Origin: Microglena sp. YARC
Lineage: Eukaryota > Chlorophyta > Chlorophyceae > Chlamydomonadales > Chlamydomonadaceae
NCBI GenBank assembly: GCA_022414725.1
Contig: CM039462.1
Span: 54,004,973 to 54,068,972 of the forward strand
Length of the DNA: 64,000 nt
Direction of reading: 5' to 3'
In this document: positions 15,201 to 22,600 of the stretch, piece after piece
Numbering within the stretch: position 1 is the stretch's first letter
Layout of the letters: the number at the start of each line of letters is the position of its first letter
The notes under the pieces: model-generated
Database searches by the model: none
What the model was told of the DNA's origin: nothing
The model's input: only the letters and a program-made list of their open reading frames with translations
Made by a program: the position numbers and the translations under genes

Positions 15201-16870
15201 CAGAGCTGGTAGCAGGCTAGTTGGACTGCCTTTCAGCATGTCCTGATTTGAAATGTTCAATATCCAGGCATGGCCTTAAAAATGTGCATTGGAATTCCCT
15301 GCAGAAACCCATGTTACATGTTTGAATTTTTGGTTCATATCCAGCAACTACCAGTTCTGGTTGAACTACGAGGGCTTTGTTTGTTCGTTTGGTTGGTTGG
15401 TTGTCTGTTTGTTTTTTGTTTCTTTGTTTGTTTGTCTTTTTATTTGTTTGTTTGTTTGAAATAATTTTCACCAAGGAGGACAGAACCCTTGCACAAACCG
15501 TCGGCTACCAACAACACCTCCACTCGCCGATATCTTAATCCATCCACTCACATGCCCTTACAAACTTCAATGTATCACTCAGACCCTCCCACCCACTCAC
15601 CCTTCCAAGTAAACTCCAATCGATCACTCAGACCCTGGCGCAGTCGCACCCACTCACCCTCCCATACAAACTTCAATTCATCCCTCAGACCCTCGCACCC
15701 ACTCACCCTCCCATACAACCTTAAATTGATCACCCAGACCCTCGCACAGTCGCACCCAAAATCTCGTGTAAATCTGTTCCAGATTCAACATCTCATCTCG
15801 TTGGCTTCTTTTGTATCCACTTAACTGCAACATAACCCTCCCATACGAACTTAAATTGATCACTCAGACTCTCGCACAGTCGCACCCAAAATCTCGTGTA
15901 AATCTGTTCCAGATACAACGTCTCACCTCGTTGGCTTCTTTTGTATCCAGTGTACTACTAAGCGCGCGCGGCAGCGCGGTGACGCGCTGCCTTTTTGAGC
16001 CCCTCTGTGCGTTTTGCGCACTTTTTCAACCCCCTGTGGGAGCAGCGCGCGATTTTTGCGCTTTATGCACTAAAAAGTGCTGACCAATTTGACGTTGGTG
16101 CGCTTTATAAGGGCTGACCAATTTGGCAAGATGTAGTACCCTGTTAGTATCCACTTAACTGCGACATGACCCTCCCATTCGAACTGAAATTGATCACTCA
16201 GACCATTGCACAGTCGCACCCACGCACCATCCCATACAAACTTGACGTTTGCAGTTGCCCTGCATTGGGTTGGGTTGAGTTGGCTTGGGTTCCCAGTGCT
16301 TTCAATGCTCAAGTGGTCCCAGCAATACCAATTTTAAGAGGGGAAAAAGGTAATGATAAATCCTGGTGGGGCGTGGTATTCAGGGTACACGTCGTACGCG
16401 GGTAAAGTGTGGTCTTCTGCCTCAACTTGACAAGTTACTATCGCGGTTGACAATGACCTGCAACGCTTAGAGCGACCTAGGGGGAATCGAACCCCCGACC
16501 CTACCTCCTCAAAGCGACTTGGTGTAACTGATATGAGGAGTATGATGGAAAAATCTTGTCAAACAAAAGAACAAAAACAAACTGAGGAGTATCACAAACA
16601 GAATAAATGGCATACAATATAGAAGCTTGATGCATGCAGTTGCCCTAGCGTTCAGGTGGCGACGAAATAGCCTGTTACTATCACTCAGACCCTCTAACCC
16701 GCTGACCCTCGCATACAAACTTGCCGTTTGCAGTTGCCCTAGCGTTCAACGCACAAGTGGTCCCAGAAATTCCAACTGAGGAGTATGATGAGGCGATCGA
16801 CGTATTGGTCACTAGCACCGACATGGTGGCGTGTACCGAGAGAGGGCAGGACTTCGTCAAGGCTTTGTGA
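1..16870 (+). CDS. MTHFS: 5-formyltetrahydrofolate cyclo-ligase (5-FCL/MTHFS), split gene, 5' part outside window
   Basis: The enzyme uses ATP to convert 5-formyl-THF to 5,10-methenyl-THF in one-carbon metabolism. Readable exons are U end 1-24 (VAAALDAG, donor GTACGT), W about 8,307-8,393 ([10 protein letters not shown], ending REDG), X 10,329-10,422, Y 12,350-12,420 and Z 16,734-16,870 (TGA stop). Joins W-X, X-Y and Y-Z keep phase and have GT-AG borders. They rebuild the family core: [17 protein letters not shown] in [10 protein letters not shown] in Y, and [20 protein letters not shown] then DVLVTSTD in Z. The exon carrying GKRCYVP (V) is seen only as array copies at 855-1,910, so the stretch after it is missing. 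W may start nearer 8,265 if a one-base break near 8,305 (between MLHTRMD and DDMADL) is allowed. A signal or transit peptide cannot be judged because the N-terminus lies outside. Family assignment is secure; completeness is not. Confidence 0.9.
171..740. repeat. About 51-bp minisatellite, 8 copies, then TG-rich tract
   Basis: The unit contains GGTTACGCACATGTGTGTGC, CCTGTCCCATATAAAG and a GA/TG run. Copies begin near 237, 292, 341, 398, 450, 504, 556 and 607, then a (TG)n tract runs to about 740. It lies in the MTHFS intron after exon U. Long open frames here are a by-product of the short periodic unit. Confidence 0.85.
855..1910 (+). repeat. Exon-edge array: about 15 copies of MTHFS exon V 5' edge
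   Basis: Each unit has pyrimidine-rich intron (CTCACTCTT repeated), then ATGCTGCTTCAG and GCAAGCGATGCTATGTCC. CTTCAG is a 3' splice site and the following bases read GKRCYVP, the 5-FCL segment that should follow VAAALDAG of exon U. Units are about 65-95 bp. The full exon that should follow the array was not found before exon W at 8,307, so it may be lost, collapsed in assembly, or too divergent. Confidence 0.7.
2030..2345. repeat. GTGAAGTGGGTGAAGG purine-rich tandem repeat
   Basis: An irregular G/A-rich minisatellite in the MTHFS intron built from GTGGGTGAAGGGG-like words. No coding potential is seen. Bases 1,911-2,029 and 2,346-2,394 show nothing recognisable. Confidence 0.7.
2395..6690. 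repeat. 15-bp satellite (TATGCTTATGTAGTA)n, about 4.3 kb
   Basis: The array is based on a 15-bp unit. It is near-perfect at 6,427-6,690 and fairly regular at 2,500-3,130. Between these it is scrambled, mostly by single-base gains and losses rather than substitutions. Around 5,050-6,000 the period is weak and other sequence is mixed in. Because 15 is a multiple of 3, the perfect end gives an open frame of repeated AYVVY; it has no sign of being a gene. Confidence 0.9.
6726..6826 (-). mobile_element. 3' end of SINE family A fused to a 19-bp inverted repeat
   Basis: Read on the minus strand, 6,726-6,787 matches the 3' body of the tRNA-derived SINE (GGCTCCCTTAATACCACGCC then CATCAGGC). It continues into an inverted repeat in which 6,776-6,794 (AACGGGCTGCTACTATACC) pairs perfectly with 6,808-6,826 across a 13-base loop. 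The 5' tRNA-like head is absent. Confidence 0.6.
7020..7240. repeat. TG/TTTTG microsatellite
   Basis: A run of TGTGTTTTTG-like words. Open frames in all three forward frames here are low-complexity artefacts rich in C, V and F. Confidence 0.85.
7275..7950. repeat. Three diverged tandem copies of a TG-rich unit, interrupted by insertions
   Basis: The words CCATCGTTTGTGTGC, TTGCCATCCCACCCTCA, TTGCAGTGTGTGTGTTG and TACCCCTTGACTATA recur at about 7,275-7,400, 7,410-7,650 and 7,770-7,945. A perfect 15-bp hairpin (7,514-7,528 with 7,533-7,547, loop CTTC) interrupts the second copy. The array lies in the intron upstream of MTHFS exon W. Confidence 0.65.
7677..8055 (-). mobile_element. SINE family B, two copies (7,677-7,770 and 7,979-8,055)
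   Basis: Both copies share ACGCCTTATTA, AGGCGTGAGGTTAAGGG and GTTTGCTTGCCCTGGGGCC, preceded on the + strand by an AT-rich AAATACATAAA tract. On the minus strand this becomes a body with an A/T-rich tail. The words CCCTTAAC and CACGCC are shared with the 3' end of SINE family A. The first copy has a short internal duplication. Further copies lie near 53,811 and 61,497. Strand is inferred from the tail. Confidence 0.6.
8085..8275 (-). repeat. Dispersed repeat family S, two tandem copies
   Basis: The family S signature (minus strand) is a GCAGCCAAATTGCTGGCTG word followed by ATGTAACCAAGTTCAAG. Two copies sit head to tail here. Others occur near 18,380, 35,590, 35,610, 36,540, 36,670, 37,080, 37,255, 49,035 and 63,500. 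It is the most frequent dispersed motif in the window and abuts MTHFS exon W. Confidence 0.7.
8394..9050 (+). repeat. Exon-edge array: copies of the MTHFS exon W donor edge in TTTA-rich spacer
   Basis: Exon W ends ATG followed by donor GTGCGTTG. The intron then repeats ATGGTGCGTT or close variants about ten times, separated by (TTTA)n spacers, for example near 8,497, 8,629, 8,657 and 8,691. Each copy keeps at most the last codon plus the donor, so it is a short edge. It is one of the weaker examples of the window-wide pattern. Confidence 0.55.
9120..10328 (+). repeat. Exon-edge array: 6 copies of MTHFS exon X 5' edge
   Basis: Copies of CCCAG followed by CTTTGGATGCAGCCGAG and TCTTCTCCATTGGATATC begin at 9,365, 9,527, 9,704, 9,858, 10,003 and 10,166. 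The real exon begins at 10,329. Units are 145-177 bp. Each carries about 45 bases of coding edge ([14 protein letters not shown]), the acceptor, and a CA-rich spacer with CACAGTCACAAA words. The array begins after a 27-base C run at 9,123-9,149. Every copy retains CCCAG, so six decoy acceptors precede the true one. Confidence 0.9.
10423..11670 (+). repeat. Exon-edge array: 10 copies of MTHFS exon X 3' edge
   Basis: After the real donor at 10,423, the edge (AAGGGGCCTCGCTTGGGACG, TGGGGGAGG, then GTGAGTCATT) recurs near 10,540, 10,648, 10,755, 10,907, 11,024, 11,140, 11,256, 11,369, 11,482 and 11,611. Spacers are almost pure A/T (TTATATTATAATAATTTA). Roughly half the copies keep the donor GT; the others read GGGAGTC or GAAAGTC. 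Confidence 0.9.
10460..10503. repeat. Interstitial telomeric repeat (CCCTAAA)6
   Basis: About six perfect AAACCCT units lie within the first AT-rich spacer of the exon X 3' array. This is the plant/green-algal telomere sequence. Shorter runs occur near 26,952, 29,030, 32,450-32,490, 53,214 and 54,120. Confidence 0.95.
11714..11910 (+). mobile_element. tRNA-derived SINE, family A
   Basis: The head TGGTCTGGTGGTAGACC resembles a pol III A box and GGGGGTTCAACTCCCCC a B-box T-arm. The body contains CGTTGCAGGTTGTTGTCAAC, CGCGATGGTAGCTTGTCCAG and the conserved 3' end CACGCCCCACCAGGCATTAT. Other copies are at 14,439, 16,344 (minus) and 47,873, with a 3' fragment at 6,726. Confidence 0.8.
12055..12345. 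repeat. CA/CCCCACC low-complexity tract before MTHFS exon Y
   Basis: A C/A-rich stretch with (CA)n at 12,163-12,202 and a C run of about 24 at 12,265-12,288 ends just before the exon Y acceptor CATCAACAG. It may serve as a pyrimidine-poor but C-rich tract. Long open frames on both strands are artefacts. Confidence 0.8.
12421..12930 (+). repeat. Exon-edge array: 2 clear copies of MTHFS exon Y 3' edge
   Basis: The exon Y end (GCAACCAGCAATGGGCT then CCGCCCCTTCTTG and donor GTGAGTTG) is repeated at about 12,523-12,566 and 12,668-12,720, followed by the same TTTATTCCTTTTTTAT intron sequence. Shorter echoes (CCCTTCTGAGTGAGTTTTT) continue to about 12,930. Both full copies keep GTGAG. Confidence 0.85.
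13058..13175 (+). repeat. GCGC element, copy 1
   Basis: A short dispersed element beginning GGTACTACATTTTGTC, then AAATTGGCCAGCGCTT, CTAGTGCAAAAACTG and GCACCCACAGGGGGT. The GCGC-rich palindromic words and the two ends recur in five other places (14,683; 15,955; 25,892; 27,229; 28,050). Confidence 0.75.
13176..13510. repeat. About 60-bp G-rich minisatellite, 5 copies
   Basis: Units are built from GGGGGCTCATCTCTGGCA, GTGGGGTCTCATCTCAGG and TTTTGGGGGGGCTCATTTC. The array lies in the MTHFS intron between exons Y and Z. Open frames rich in G, S and L are produced in all three forward frames by the repeat. Confidence 0.8.
13660..13915. repeat. About 115-bp duplication
   Basis: GACAAGGCCAGTGCAGTGCG and GCATCTAGCACTC with CACCCCGCCTATACA occur at about 13,680-13,800 and 13,805-13,910. 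A third, partial and divergent copy (GACATGGACAGGGGGCTCAT) is at 12,977. Confidence 0.75.
13915..14240. repeat. 61-bp minisatellite, 5-6 copies
   Basis: The unit contains AGTCACGATTGGCAGGGGTC, GGCATGCCAGGCTGTCCAGG and TTGACAGGGGTAGTGGTGAA. Copies step by about 61 bp from 13,915; the last two are rearranged. Confidence 0.9.
14439..14643 (+). mobile_element. tRNA-derived SINE, family A
   Basis: It has the same layout as the 11,714 copy: TGGTCTTGTGGTAGACG (A-box-like), GGGGGTTTGATTCTCCC (B-box-like), CGTTGCAGGTTGTTGTCAAC, and the 3' end CACGCCCCATCGGGCGTTAT then CATTACC. It is preceded by a segment (14,245-14,360) that resembles the A-tailed retroposon at 17,293. Confidence 0.8.
14683..14870 (+). 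repeat. GCGC element, copy 2 (near full length)
   Basis: It begins GAGTACTTCAAATGGCC, AAATTGGCCAGCGCTTT, passes GCGCCCACAAGGGGTTGC, and ends with CAGCGCTCAAAAGCGCAAAA. It is the best + strand copy for defining the element at about 185 bp. Confidence 0.75.
14980..15335. repeat. About 145-bp tandem duplication, 2 copies plus a partial
   Basis: CTGGATTCCCTGCAGAAACC, TTCAACATGTGCACACAAAC, GGCTAGTTGGA and TTTCAGCATGTCCTGATT recur at 14,990-15,110 and 15,120-15,275, with a partial third at 15,285. CTGCAG looks like an acceptor, but no exon of the MTHFS model fits here. Confidence 0.75.
15480..16240. repeat. About 60-75-bp tandem repeat at the 3' end of the MTHFS intron before exon Z
   Basis: Units carry GATCACTCAGACCCT, CGCACCCACTCACCCTCC and CATACAAACTT. 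The same words lie directly before the acceptor of exon Z (16,681-16,733), so this array is made from the intron's own 3' end. It is interrupted by a GCGC element at 15,955 and a SINE at 16,344. Confidence 0.8.
15955..16142 (-). repeat. GCGC element, copy 3 (minus strand, near full length)
   Basis: On the minus strand it starts GGGTACTACATCTTGCC, AAATTGGTCAGCCC, then has GCGCAAAAATCGCGCGCTGC, CCCACAGGGGGTTGAAAAAG and ends in alternating GCGC. Confidence 0.75.
16240..16670 (+). repeat. Two copies of MTHFS exon Z 5' edge
   Basis: At 16,238-16,340, GACGTTTGCAG is followed by TTGCCCTGC and, after a short insertion, by TTTCAATGCTCAAGTGGTCC, which matches exon Z (TTCAACGCACAAGTGGTCCC). At about 16,632-16,660, ATGCAGTTGCCCTAGCGTTC repeats only the acceptor and first codons. 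The true exon starts at 16,734. A SINE sits between the two copies. Confidence 0.75.
16344..16533 (-). mobile_element. tRNA-derived SINE, family A (minus strand)
   Basis: Reverse-strand reading gives a tRNA-like head with GGGGGTTCGATTCCCCC (a canonical B box), then CGCTCTAAGCGTTGCAGG, GTCAACCGCGATAGTAAC, and the 3' end CCACGCCCCACCAGGA then TTTATCATTACC. It splits the exon Z edge copies. Confidence 0.8.
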
Positions 16871-16916
16871 TCAAGGTTTTATGTATTGTCACAGCTGTAT
16901 GTGTGCTCCTAGGGAT

Positions 16917-16952
16917 ACATTACATTACATTACATTACATTACATTACATGT
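16917..16952. repeat. (TACAT)n microsatellite
   Basis: About seven TACAT units lie 47 bp past the MTHFS stop codon, inside the likely 3' UTR or spacer. Confidence 0.9.
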
Positions 16953-17099
16953 TAAACTCTACTTGACACCGCGAGGGTGTATGAGACTCTGTGCTTCGAA
17001 CAAAAAGAAAAAGCACCCACAAAGCAAAAAAACCCATTACATCAGGGGTGTGTCGAGGACAAACAAATCAAACTCCCAGCCACCGTTTTGGTGGCGGAT

Positions 17100-17222
17100 A
17101 CATATGTTACCACGGCAATTACCGGCCCAGATCTGGTCGGAGTCTGCGCCACTAACCGGCCCAGATCTGGTTGGAGTCTGCGCCACTAACCGGCCCAGAT
17201 CTGGTTGGAGTCTGCGCTGGTG
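17100..17222. repeat. 34-bp minisatellite, 3 copies
   Basis: GGCCCAGATCTGGT(C/T)GGAG followed by TCTGCGCCACTAACC repeats three times. It lies downstream of the MTHFS stop. Confidence 0.85.
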
Positions 17223-17292
17223 CGTGTGTGTGTGTATGGTATTTTCCCTGCTTTTTAGTGATATGTAGCTAAACACGCAATCGCGTGTGACA

Positions 17293-17630
17293 GTATGTTA
17301 CAGTCCAGGGCTAGACCAAATAGGCTAAAGGGACTTGCCCAACCGTATAGGAAGGGCTTAAAAAGAAAAAGCACTGATGAACTGAGCCCCAAACAATCGT
17401 TTACGGTTGCTCAAGGGTGACAGGTTGACCATACTAGTCTATTACTGTTTCATGGGCAAAAATATATGCCTCGTGACAAGCTCATGAGCAAAACTTCCCA
17501 CGCCTACTTTGCATATTGTAGGAATGGCACCACCATTCGAACAGAATCCTCCGTGTCGCTGGTTTGTGTAGGGAGACCCACCTCCTGGGGTGAAAGTCCT
17601 TTCACAACTTAAAAAAAAAAAAAACTGAGG
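17293..17630 (+). mobile_element. A-tailed retroposon, family C
   Basis: It starts TATGTTACAGTCCAGGGC, then GGGACTTGCCCAACCGTATA and AGGAAGGGCTTAAAAAGAAA. It ends TCCTTTCACAACTT followed by a run of 14 A. The second long copy is at 31,411-31,700, and short 5' pieces on the minus strand lie near 59,040 and 37,583. The A tail implies copying from RNA; no coding region is seen. Confidence 0.65.
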
Positions 17631-17910
17631 GTGTGATGACTGATGATCCCATCGACGTATTGGTCACTTGCACCAACATGGCGACATGGTGGCCTGTGCC
17701 GAGAGAGGAGAGGACTTAATCAAGGCTTGGTGACCAATTTTGTTTCATGAGCCAAAACATATGCCTCGTGGCAAGCTCACGAGCAAAAATCCCCTCTGAG
17801 GGTGTAATGAGCGCATTGACGAATTGGTCACTATCACCGACACAGTGTTCTGTACCGAGAGAGGGCAGGACTTCGTCAAGGCTTGGTGACCAAGTTTGTT
17901 CAAGGATAGA
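17630..17910 (+). repeat. Two degenerate copies of MTHFS exon Z 3' edge including its stop
   Basis: The exon Z end (GACGTATTGGTCACT, then ACCGAGAGAGGGCAGGACTT, CGTCAAGG and TGA) is repeated at 17,645-17,735 and 17,800-17,890, separated by about 155 bp. The copies keep the in-frame TGA (VKAW-stop) but have internal indels. Edge duplication therefore also affects a terminal exon's stop-codon side. Confidence 0.8.
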
Positions 17911-18065
17911 TGACAGGTTGACCACAATACTGGACCGATGCACCTGAGTACCTGACGGTCATCTGTCACAGATATAATACATCATACTCGACTAAGTACT
18001 GTATACCGGTATATAGTAAGTATAAATATGTAGTATATAGCATGCCTGGCGTATAGAACCTTGTA

Positions 18066-18081
18066 ACAATTATTATTATTA

Positions 18082-18121
<40 letters not shown>

Positions 18122-18122
18122 C
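18066..18122. repeat. (ATT)n microsatellite
   Basis: Nearly uninterrupted ATT units, about 19. Confidence 0.95.
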
Positions 18123-18354
18123 CACCTTCACAAGCGGTACCTATATGGTGGAGACTGGCCCTCCAATGCCTGAGTAGCCAAAGGTCTGTAAACCATCTAG
18201 AGTTTAGGGTTTAATTCACCTGAGTTAGGGAAAGGTTCTTATCAGGGTTGTCCAAGTCCCTCTGAGAGATTACGTGGCACACACAGAGCCCCCACCCACC
18301 CACCCACCCACGCACCCCCCCCACCCACCCACACACACAAACCCCAAAAATGTC

Positions 18355-19095
18355 CGTGTTAACTTAGTAGCCAGATCGGTGCATGGATCCAGCCAGCCAA
18401 ATCGCTAGCTGGAACCATGTAACCAAGTTCAAGGTCAAGTACATGCTCACTAAGTAGTCTGCCAAAGCTTGCTGAAAAGGAAACCATGTAGCAATTCAAA
18501 TCAGGAATATTTAACTTGCTAGGGCTTAGTAAATGTTATTGTCCGGCTTTGATACCGTCTCTAGAGTGACATAGAGCACGCAGGACTTGGTCCCTGGCGT
18601 GCTCCCTGTAGTGCCACTGCCAGTTAGGGCATGCGGCTACCGCGCAGTACCCTGATGTACTGTCGCCATCTTGCTTCACCAATCCGCTCCTGTGCCGATT
18701 GATCTATCTTGTAAAAGCTACCAGCTATCTATCTATCGTATCTTCGAAGTCTCATACTTCAGAATACAATAGGAAACAGACCGGCACATGGCTCCTGGAG
18801 CCATATGCAATAAAAACAATTATAGGCTGCCATGAGGGGATGGGAATCTAGGACCCTTTTTTCTTAAGAGCTAAGAGTTCTTTTTCCAACACACGAGGAA
18901 TAACATGTGCCCATCTAGTCCAGAGAGAGGTTTCAAAATCCAAATCGGTTGACTAAACAGTACCATGGTAACCGTAACTTGGCAAAGGCCAATCACCTCG
19001 AGTGGTCTCAAGCTGGATCCCTAATCCTGTTTGGCAAAGGGTCGTTTGCCAAACCGATTGCCAATACGTAAGGCACGTACAGTCATAGGATCTGT
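18355..19095. mobile_element. Partial copy of the 35.3-kb TIR element, split by an LTR
   Basis: 18,355-18,532 and 18,962-19,095 are collinear with 35,580-35,875: TTTAACTTGCTAGGGC on one side, GTACCATGGTAACCGTAACT and TTTGCCAAACCG(A/T)TTGCC on the other. About 430 bp of unrelated sequence interrupts it at 18,533. The left terminal repeat of this copy is not present. Confidence 0.65.
18533..18960 (+). mobile_element. Solo LTR related to the copia LTR, nested
   Basis: It begins TGTTATTGTCCGGC and contains TCTAGAGTGACATAGAGCAC followed by GCAGGACT. The intact LTR (minus strand) begins TGTTATTCACCGG and contains CTAGAGTGACTTAGAG and CAGGACT in the same order. The right end and a target duplication cannot be fixed by eye, so the boundary at 18,960 is approximate. 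Confidence 0.55.
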
Positions 19096-19158
19096 TGCGT
19101 CACAGGCGCAACTTCAGTAGGTCGGTTGCGTCTCACTTAAAGACTATGTGTCTCTCTG

Positions 19159-19404
19159 TGTAGTATTCCGGAGCGTGTGCAAAGCACAGAGACGAGGGGA
19201 AGACGGTAAGGATAAGGTCTTTACAATTAGATAAGCATTCGAACAATGCGCTAGGAGAAAGTACTGGGATGCCGCGGTACCTCATGGTACCGGCATCAGT
19301 GTCCGTGCCATAGCTGGCAGCGGCACAGCAGTACAGTGCAGCAGGGAGGAGTCCTGTGCACTCTAAGTCACTCTAGGTGAGCCGGTGAAACCCGGTGAAT
19401 AACA
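19159..19404 (-). repeat. 3' LTR of copia element
   Basis: 246 bp. On the + strand it reads TGTAGTATTCCGG to CGGTGAATAACA. It is preceded by CTCTG (19,154-19,158), the left half of the target duplication. Confidence 0.95.
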
Positions 19405-19416
19405 TCCCCCCCAATT
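19405..19416 (-). promoter_or_regulatory. Polypurine tract of copia element
   Basis: On the minus strand AATTGGGGGGGA directly abuts the 3' LTR start TGTTATT. This is the expected place and composition for the plus-strand primer. Confidence 0.8.
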
Positions 19417-19699
19417 CCTGGTATTCTTCATGTTGGAGAATTCCTGGAATTAGAGGAGTCTAAAGAAAACTAGAGGGACTTAAAATATACATAGGCTGTA
19501 ATGCTATGTAAGAAAACTTAACTGGCAGGTGTACTGATTGAAGAGGGCAGGCTGAACAGGACAGGATAGGTCTAAGAATATCCTGCAGGAGTCACTGCTG
19601 AAAGTTGAACTAAATAGAAGAAAGCAGTCAATAAGAGTGCAATCAATCAATATCTAGGGAAAACTTGGACTTTAACCTGTCAGAAAATCTAGCATGGTA

Positions 19700-22600
19700 T
19701 CAGAGGGGCTACAGAGGCATGTGTCAAGGTTAGTCAAGCTTGATCTTTCCAGTGCAGCCAATCTGCTGTCTGAATGCACAGAACTTGGACCTGGGCAGAG
19801 CTTTGGTGAGCATGTCAGCCATGTTGGCAGCAGTGGGGATCCAGTTGAGCTTGATGCCTTCTTTCTTGGATTGCTCTTTGAGGAAGTAGAATCTTGTTTC
19901 CATATGCTTGAGCCTGGATGAGAGCTTCTCTTGGTTCCATGCACTGAGTGCAACTTGGTTGTCACCATTAATGGTGAGTGCAGGGGGCATGGTACCTGTG
20001 GCAGAGAATTGCAGTTTCCTCAACCACATTCCTTCTTGGGCTGCAGAGGTAGCTGCCATGAACTCAGCTTCTGTGTGGACAGGGCAGTGGCAGATGCTTG
20101 GATTTTGGATGCCCATGAGATGGCTCCCCCCTGGTTGAGGAAGACATAGCCTGTTGTGGACTTCCTTGTGATAGGGCAGGCAGCATGGTCAGAGTCACAG
20201 TAGCCAGTGAGGAGTTTCTTGGAGTGGGTGTAGGTGATCCATGGTCAGGTGTGTTGGACAGGTATTTGAGGATACCTGTGGCAGCTTCCATGTGGTCATG
20301 GAGGGGGTGAGCACTGTGCCTGGCCAATCTGTTGACAGCTTGTGCAATGTAAGGTCTGGTGTTGACTGCCAGGTAGTTGAGGGATCCTACAATCTGGGCA
20401 AGGGGAAGGCCAGAGTCTGGTGTGTCCTTTTCAGGATAAGGGAGAGGAGCATCAGGCTGCAGTGGGATGGGGAACCTGGTGCTGTTGGGCTCAGGGAGCA
20501 TGCTGTGTGCCTTGAGCAGGTCTTGAGTGAACCTGGATTGGCAGATGTGCAGGGTTCCAGCAGTTGCATCTCTGGTGATTTCATAGCCCACAAAGACAGA
20601 TGGTTCTCCAAGATCTCTGGTCTTGTAGAGCTTCATGATCTTGTCTTTGTACTGCTGGAGGATGTCCTTGTCAAAGGATAGCAGGAGGAAGTCATCAACC
20701 CAGAGGAGGACCCAGATGAGGGGTCTTGTTGTTGGCCCAGGGAGCAGGAAGAGGCCTTGGTCAACATCAACTTCTCTGAAGCCAAGGGCTGTCATATCCT
20801 CTTTGACTTTTAGATACCACTGCCTTGATGCTTGCTTCAGTCCATAGAGGCATTTCCACATGCGGCAAACCCTGTGGTCTCTTTCAAACCCTGGGGGTTG
20901 GGAACAGTACAGTTCCTCTTCCACTACTCCATTGAGGAATGCTGTGGAGACATCAGGTTGGGCAAGATGAGCTGATGGGTCTGCAGCCATGGACAGGATG
21001 TACCTGATGGTGGCATGTTTGGCAACTGGTGCAAAAAATTCATCATAGTCCATGCCAGGGCGTTGAGCATATCCTTTTGCTACTAGACGTGCTTTGTACC
21101 TGACTAGCTGACCATCCACTGATTGCTTGATGTCAAAAGACCCATCTAGTGCCTATGGCTTTGGCTCCATGTGGGAGTTCTGCTAGGGTCCAGGTGTTCA
21201 TTTCTGCTAGTGCTGCTAGTTCTGCATCCATGGCAGCCTTCCAATCTTTTGCTTGAGGGCTAGCTTGGGCTTCTCTTTCATTTTTTGGTATGATGATCTG
21301 GTCTGCAGCTAGGAATGCTAGGTGGTTAGGTGCATGTCTTTCTCTGCCACTACGGCGAGGTTGGGTGAGGGCAGTTTCTGGTGGGGGGGTTGATGCCTGT
21401 TGCTGTGCTGGTGCAGGGGAGGTGATTGCATGTTCTGATGCATTGCGTTGTGGTGACATGAGGTTGGGGAGGTCACCTGCCTGGGATTGTGTGGGGGTGT
21501 GTTCATTTCCTTGGTCAACATCGTTGTTGGGGTGAGGTGCACTGTGCTGTGGAGCAATAGTACTTTGCTGGTGCACTGAACTTGGCAGGTAGCTATCATC
21601 TATTTCTTCTGGTGATCCCCATGCTCCCATGTTTGCCTTGTTCCTTTCACGCAGTGCATCAATGACTTTGATTTCTGAGGGAGAATGGGATTGTGAGGGA
21701 GTGTCTTCATCTTCAGGTTCAACAGGAGTGTCTTCTTCATACATGCCTAGGATCTCAGCATCTGCACTGGGGAATCCATTCTTTCCTGCCAGGTTTCTCA
21801 GACTCATAAGGTGATGTCTCTAGCATCATAGATCTTATGGTTAGCGTCTACAACTCTGTAAGCTTTTCTGATGTGGGAGTAGCCAATGAGTCTAGTGATT
21901 TTGGCTGATGGTGCAAACTTCCATGTTCTGGATTTAGGTGGTATGTGGACATAGGCTGTGCACCCAATGGTTCTGAGGTGGTCAATCTTAGGCTTGACGC
22001 CATGGAACATTTCATAGGGTGTTTTGTTTGAGTCAGAAGTGGGGCTGAGGTTTCTCAGGATGCTAGCATTTTTCACCATGTCAGCCCAGTATCTGTTAGG
22101 AAATTTCGATGAGATGAGAAGGGCAGTGGCTCTGTCATGCAGGGTGCGGTTAAGACGTTCTGCTGCCCCATTTGTGGCTGGATTGCCAGGGCATGTGAAG
22201 TTGAGGGTAATGCCTTTCTTTTTGCACCAGTTTTTAAATGATGTGCAGATGTACTCTGATCCATTGTCCGCAGAAAATGGTGCCTATTTTGTTGTCAGTA
22301 AGGACTTCATACCGTTCCAGTTCATGCATGGTGTCTTTGGGCACTGTGTGTTTGTTTTGTGGAATGTGACTATGGAGTACTTTGAGTGGTCATCAAGAAT
22401 GCCTTGGAAGTATATATGTTGCCATTAAGACTGGGTACTTTCATTTTTTCCACTCATGTCAATGTGGATGATTTGCAAGGGTCTCGTGGCACGTGTGGAT
22501 GATGTAGGATATTGGTTCTTGTCCATTTTAGAGAGGACACACACTTCACAAGTCTGCTTTCTCATTTTGTTGCAGGCTGCTGTGGTGACATCCGTACCTG

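Noticed and set aside
19694..19706. TGGTATCAGAG as the copia primer-binding site
   Set aside because: It is near the 3' end of the element and on the strand opposite to the coding direction; a primer site must follow the 5' LTR at 23,666.
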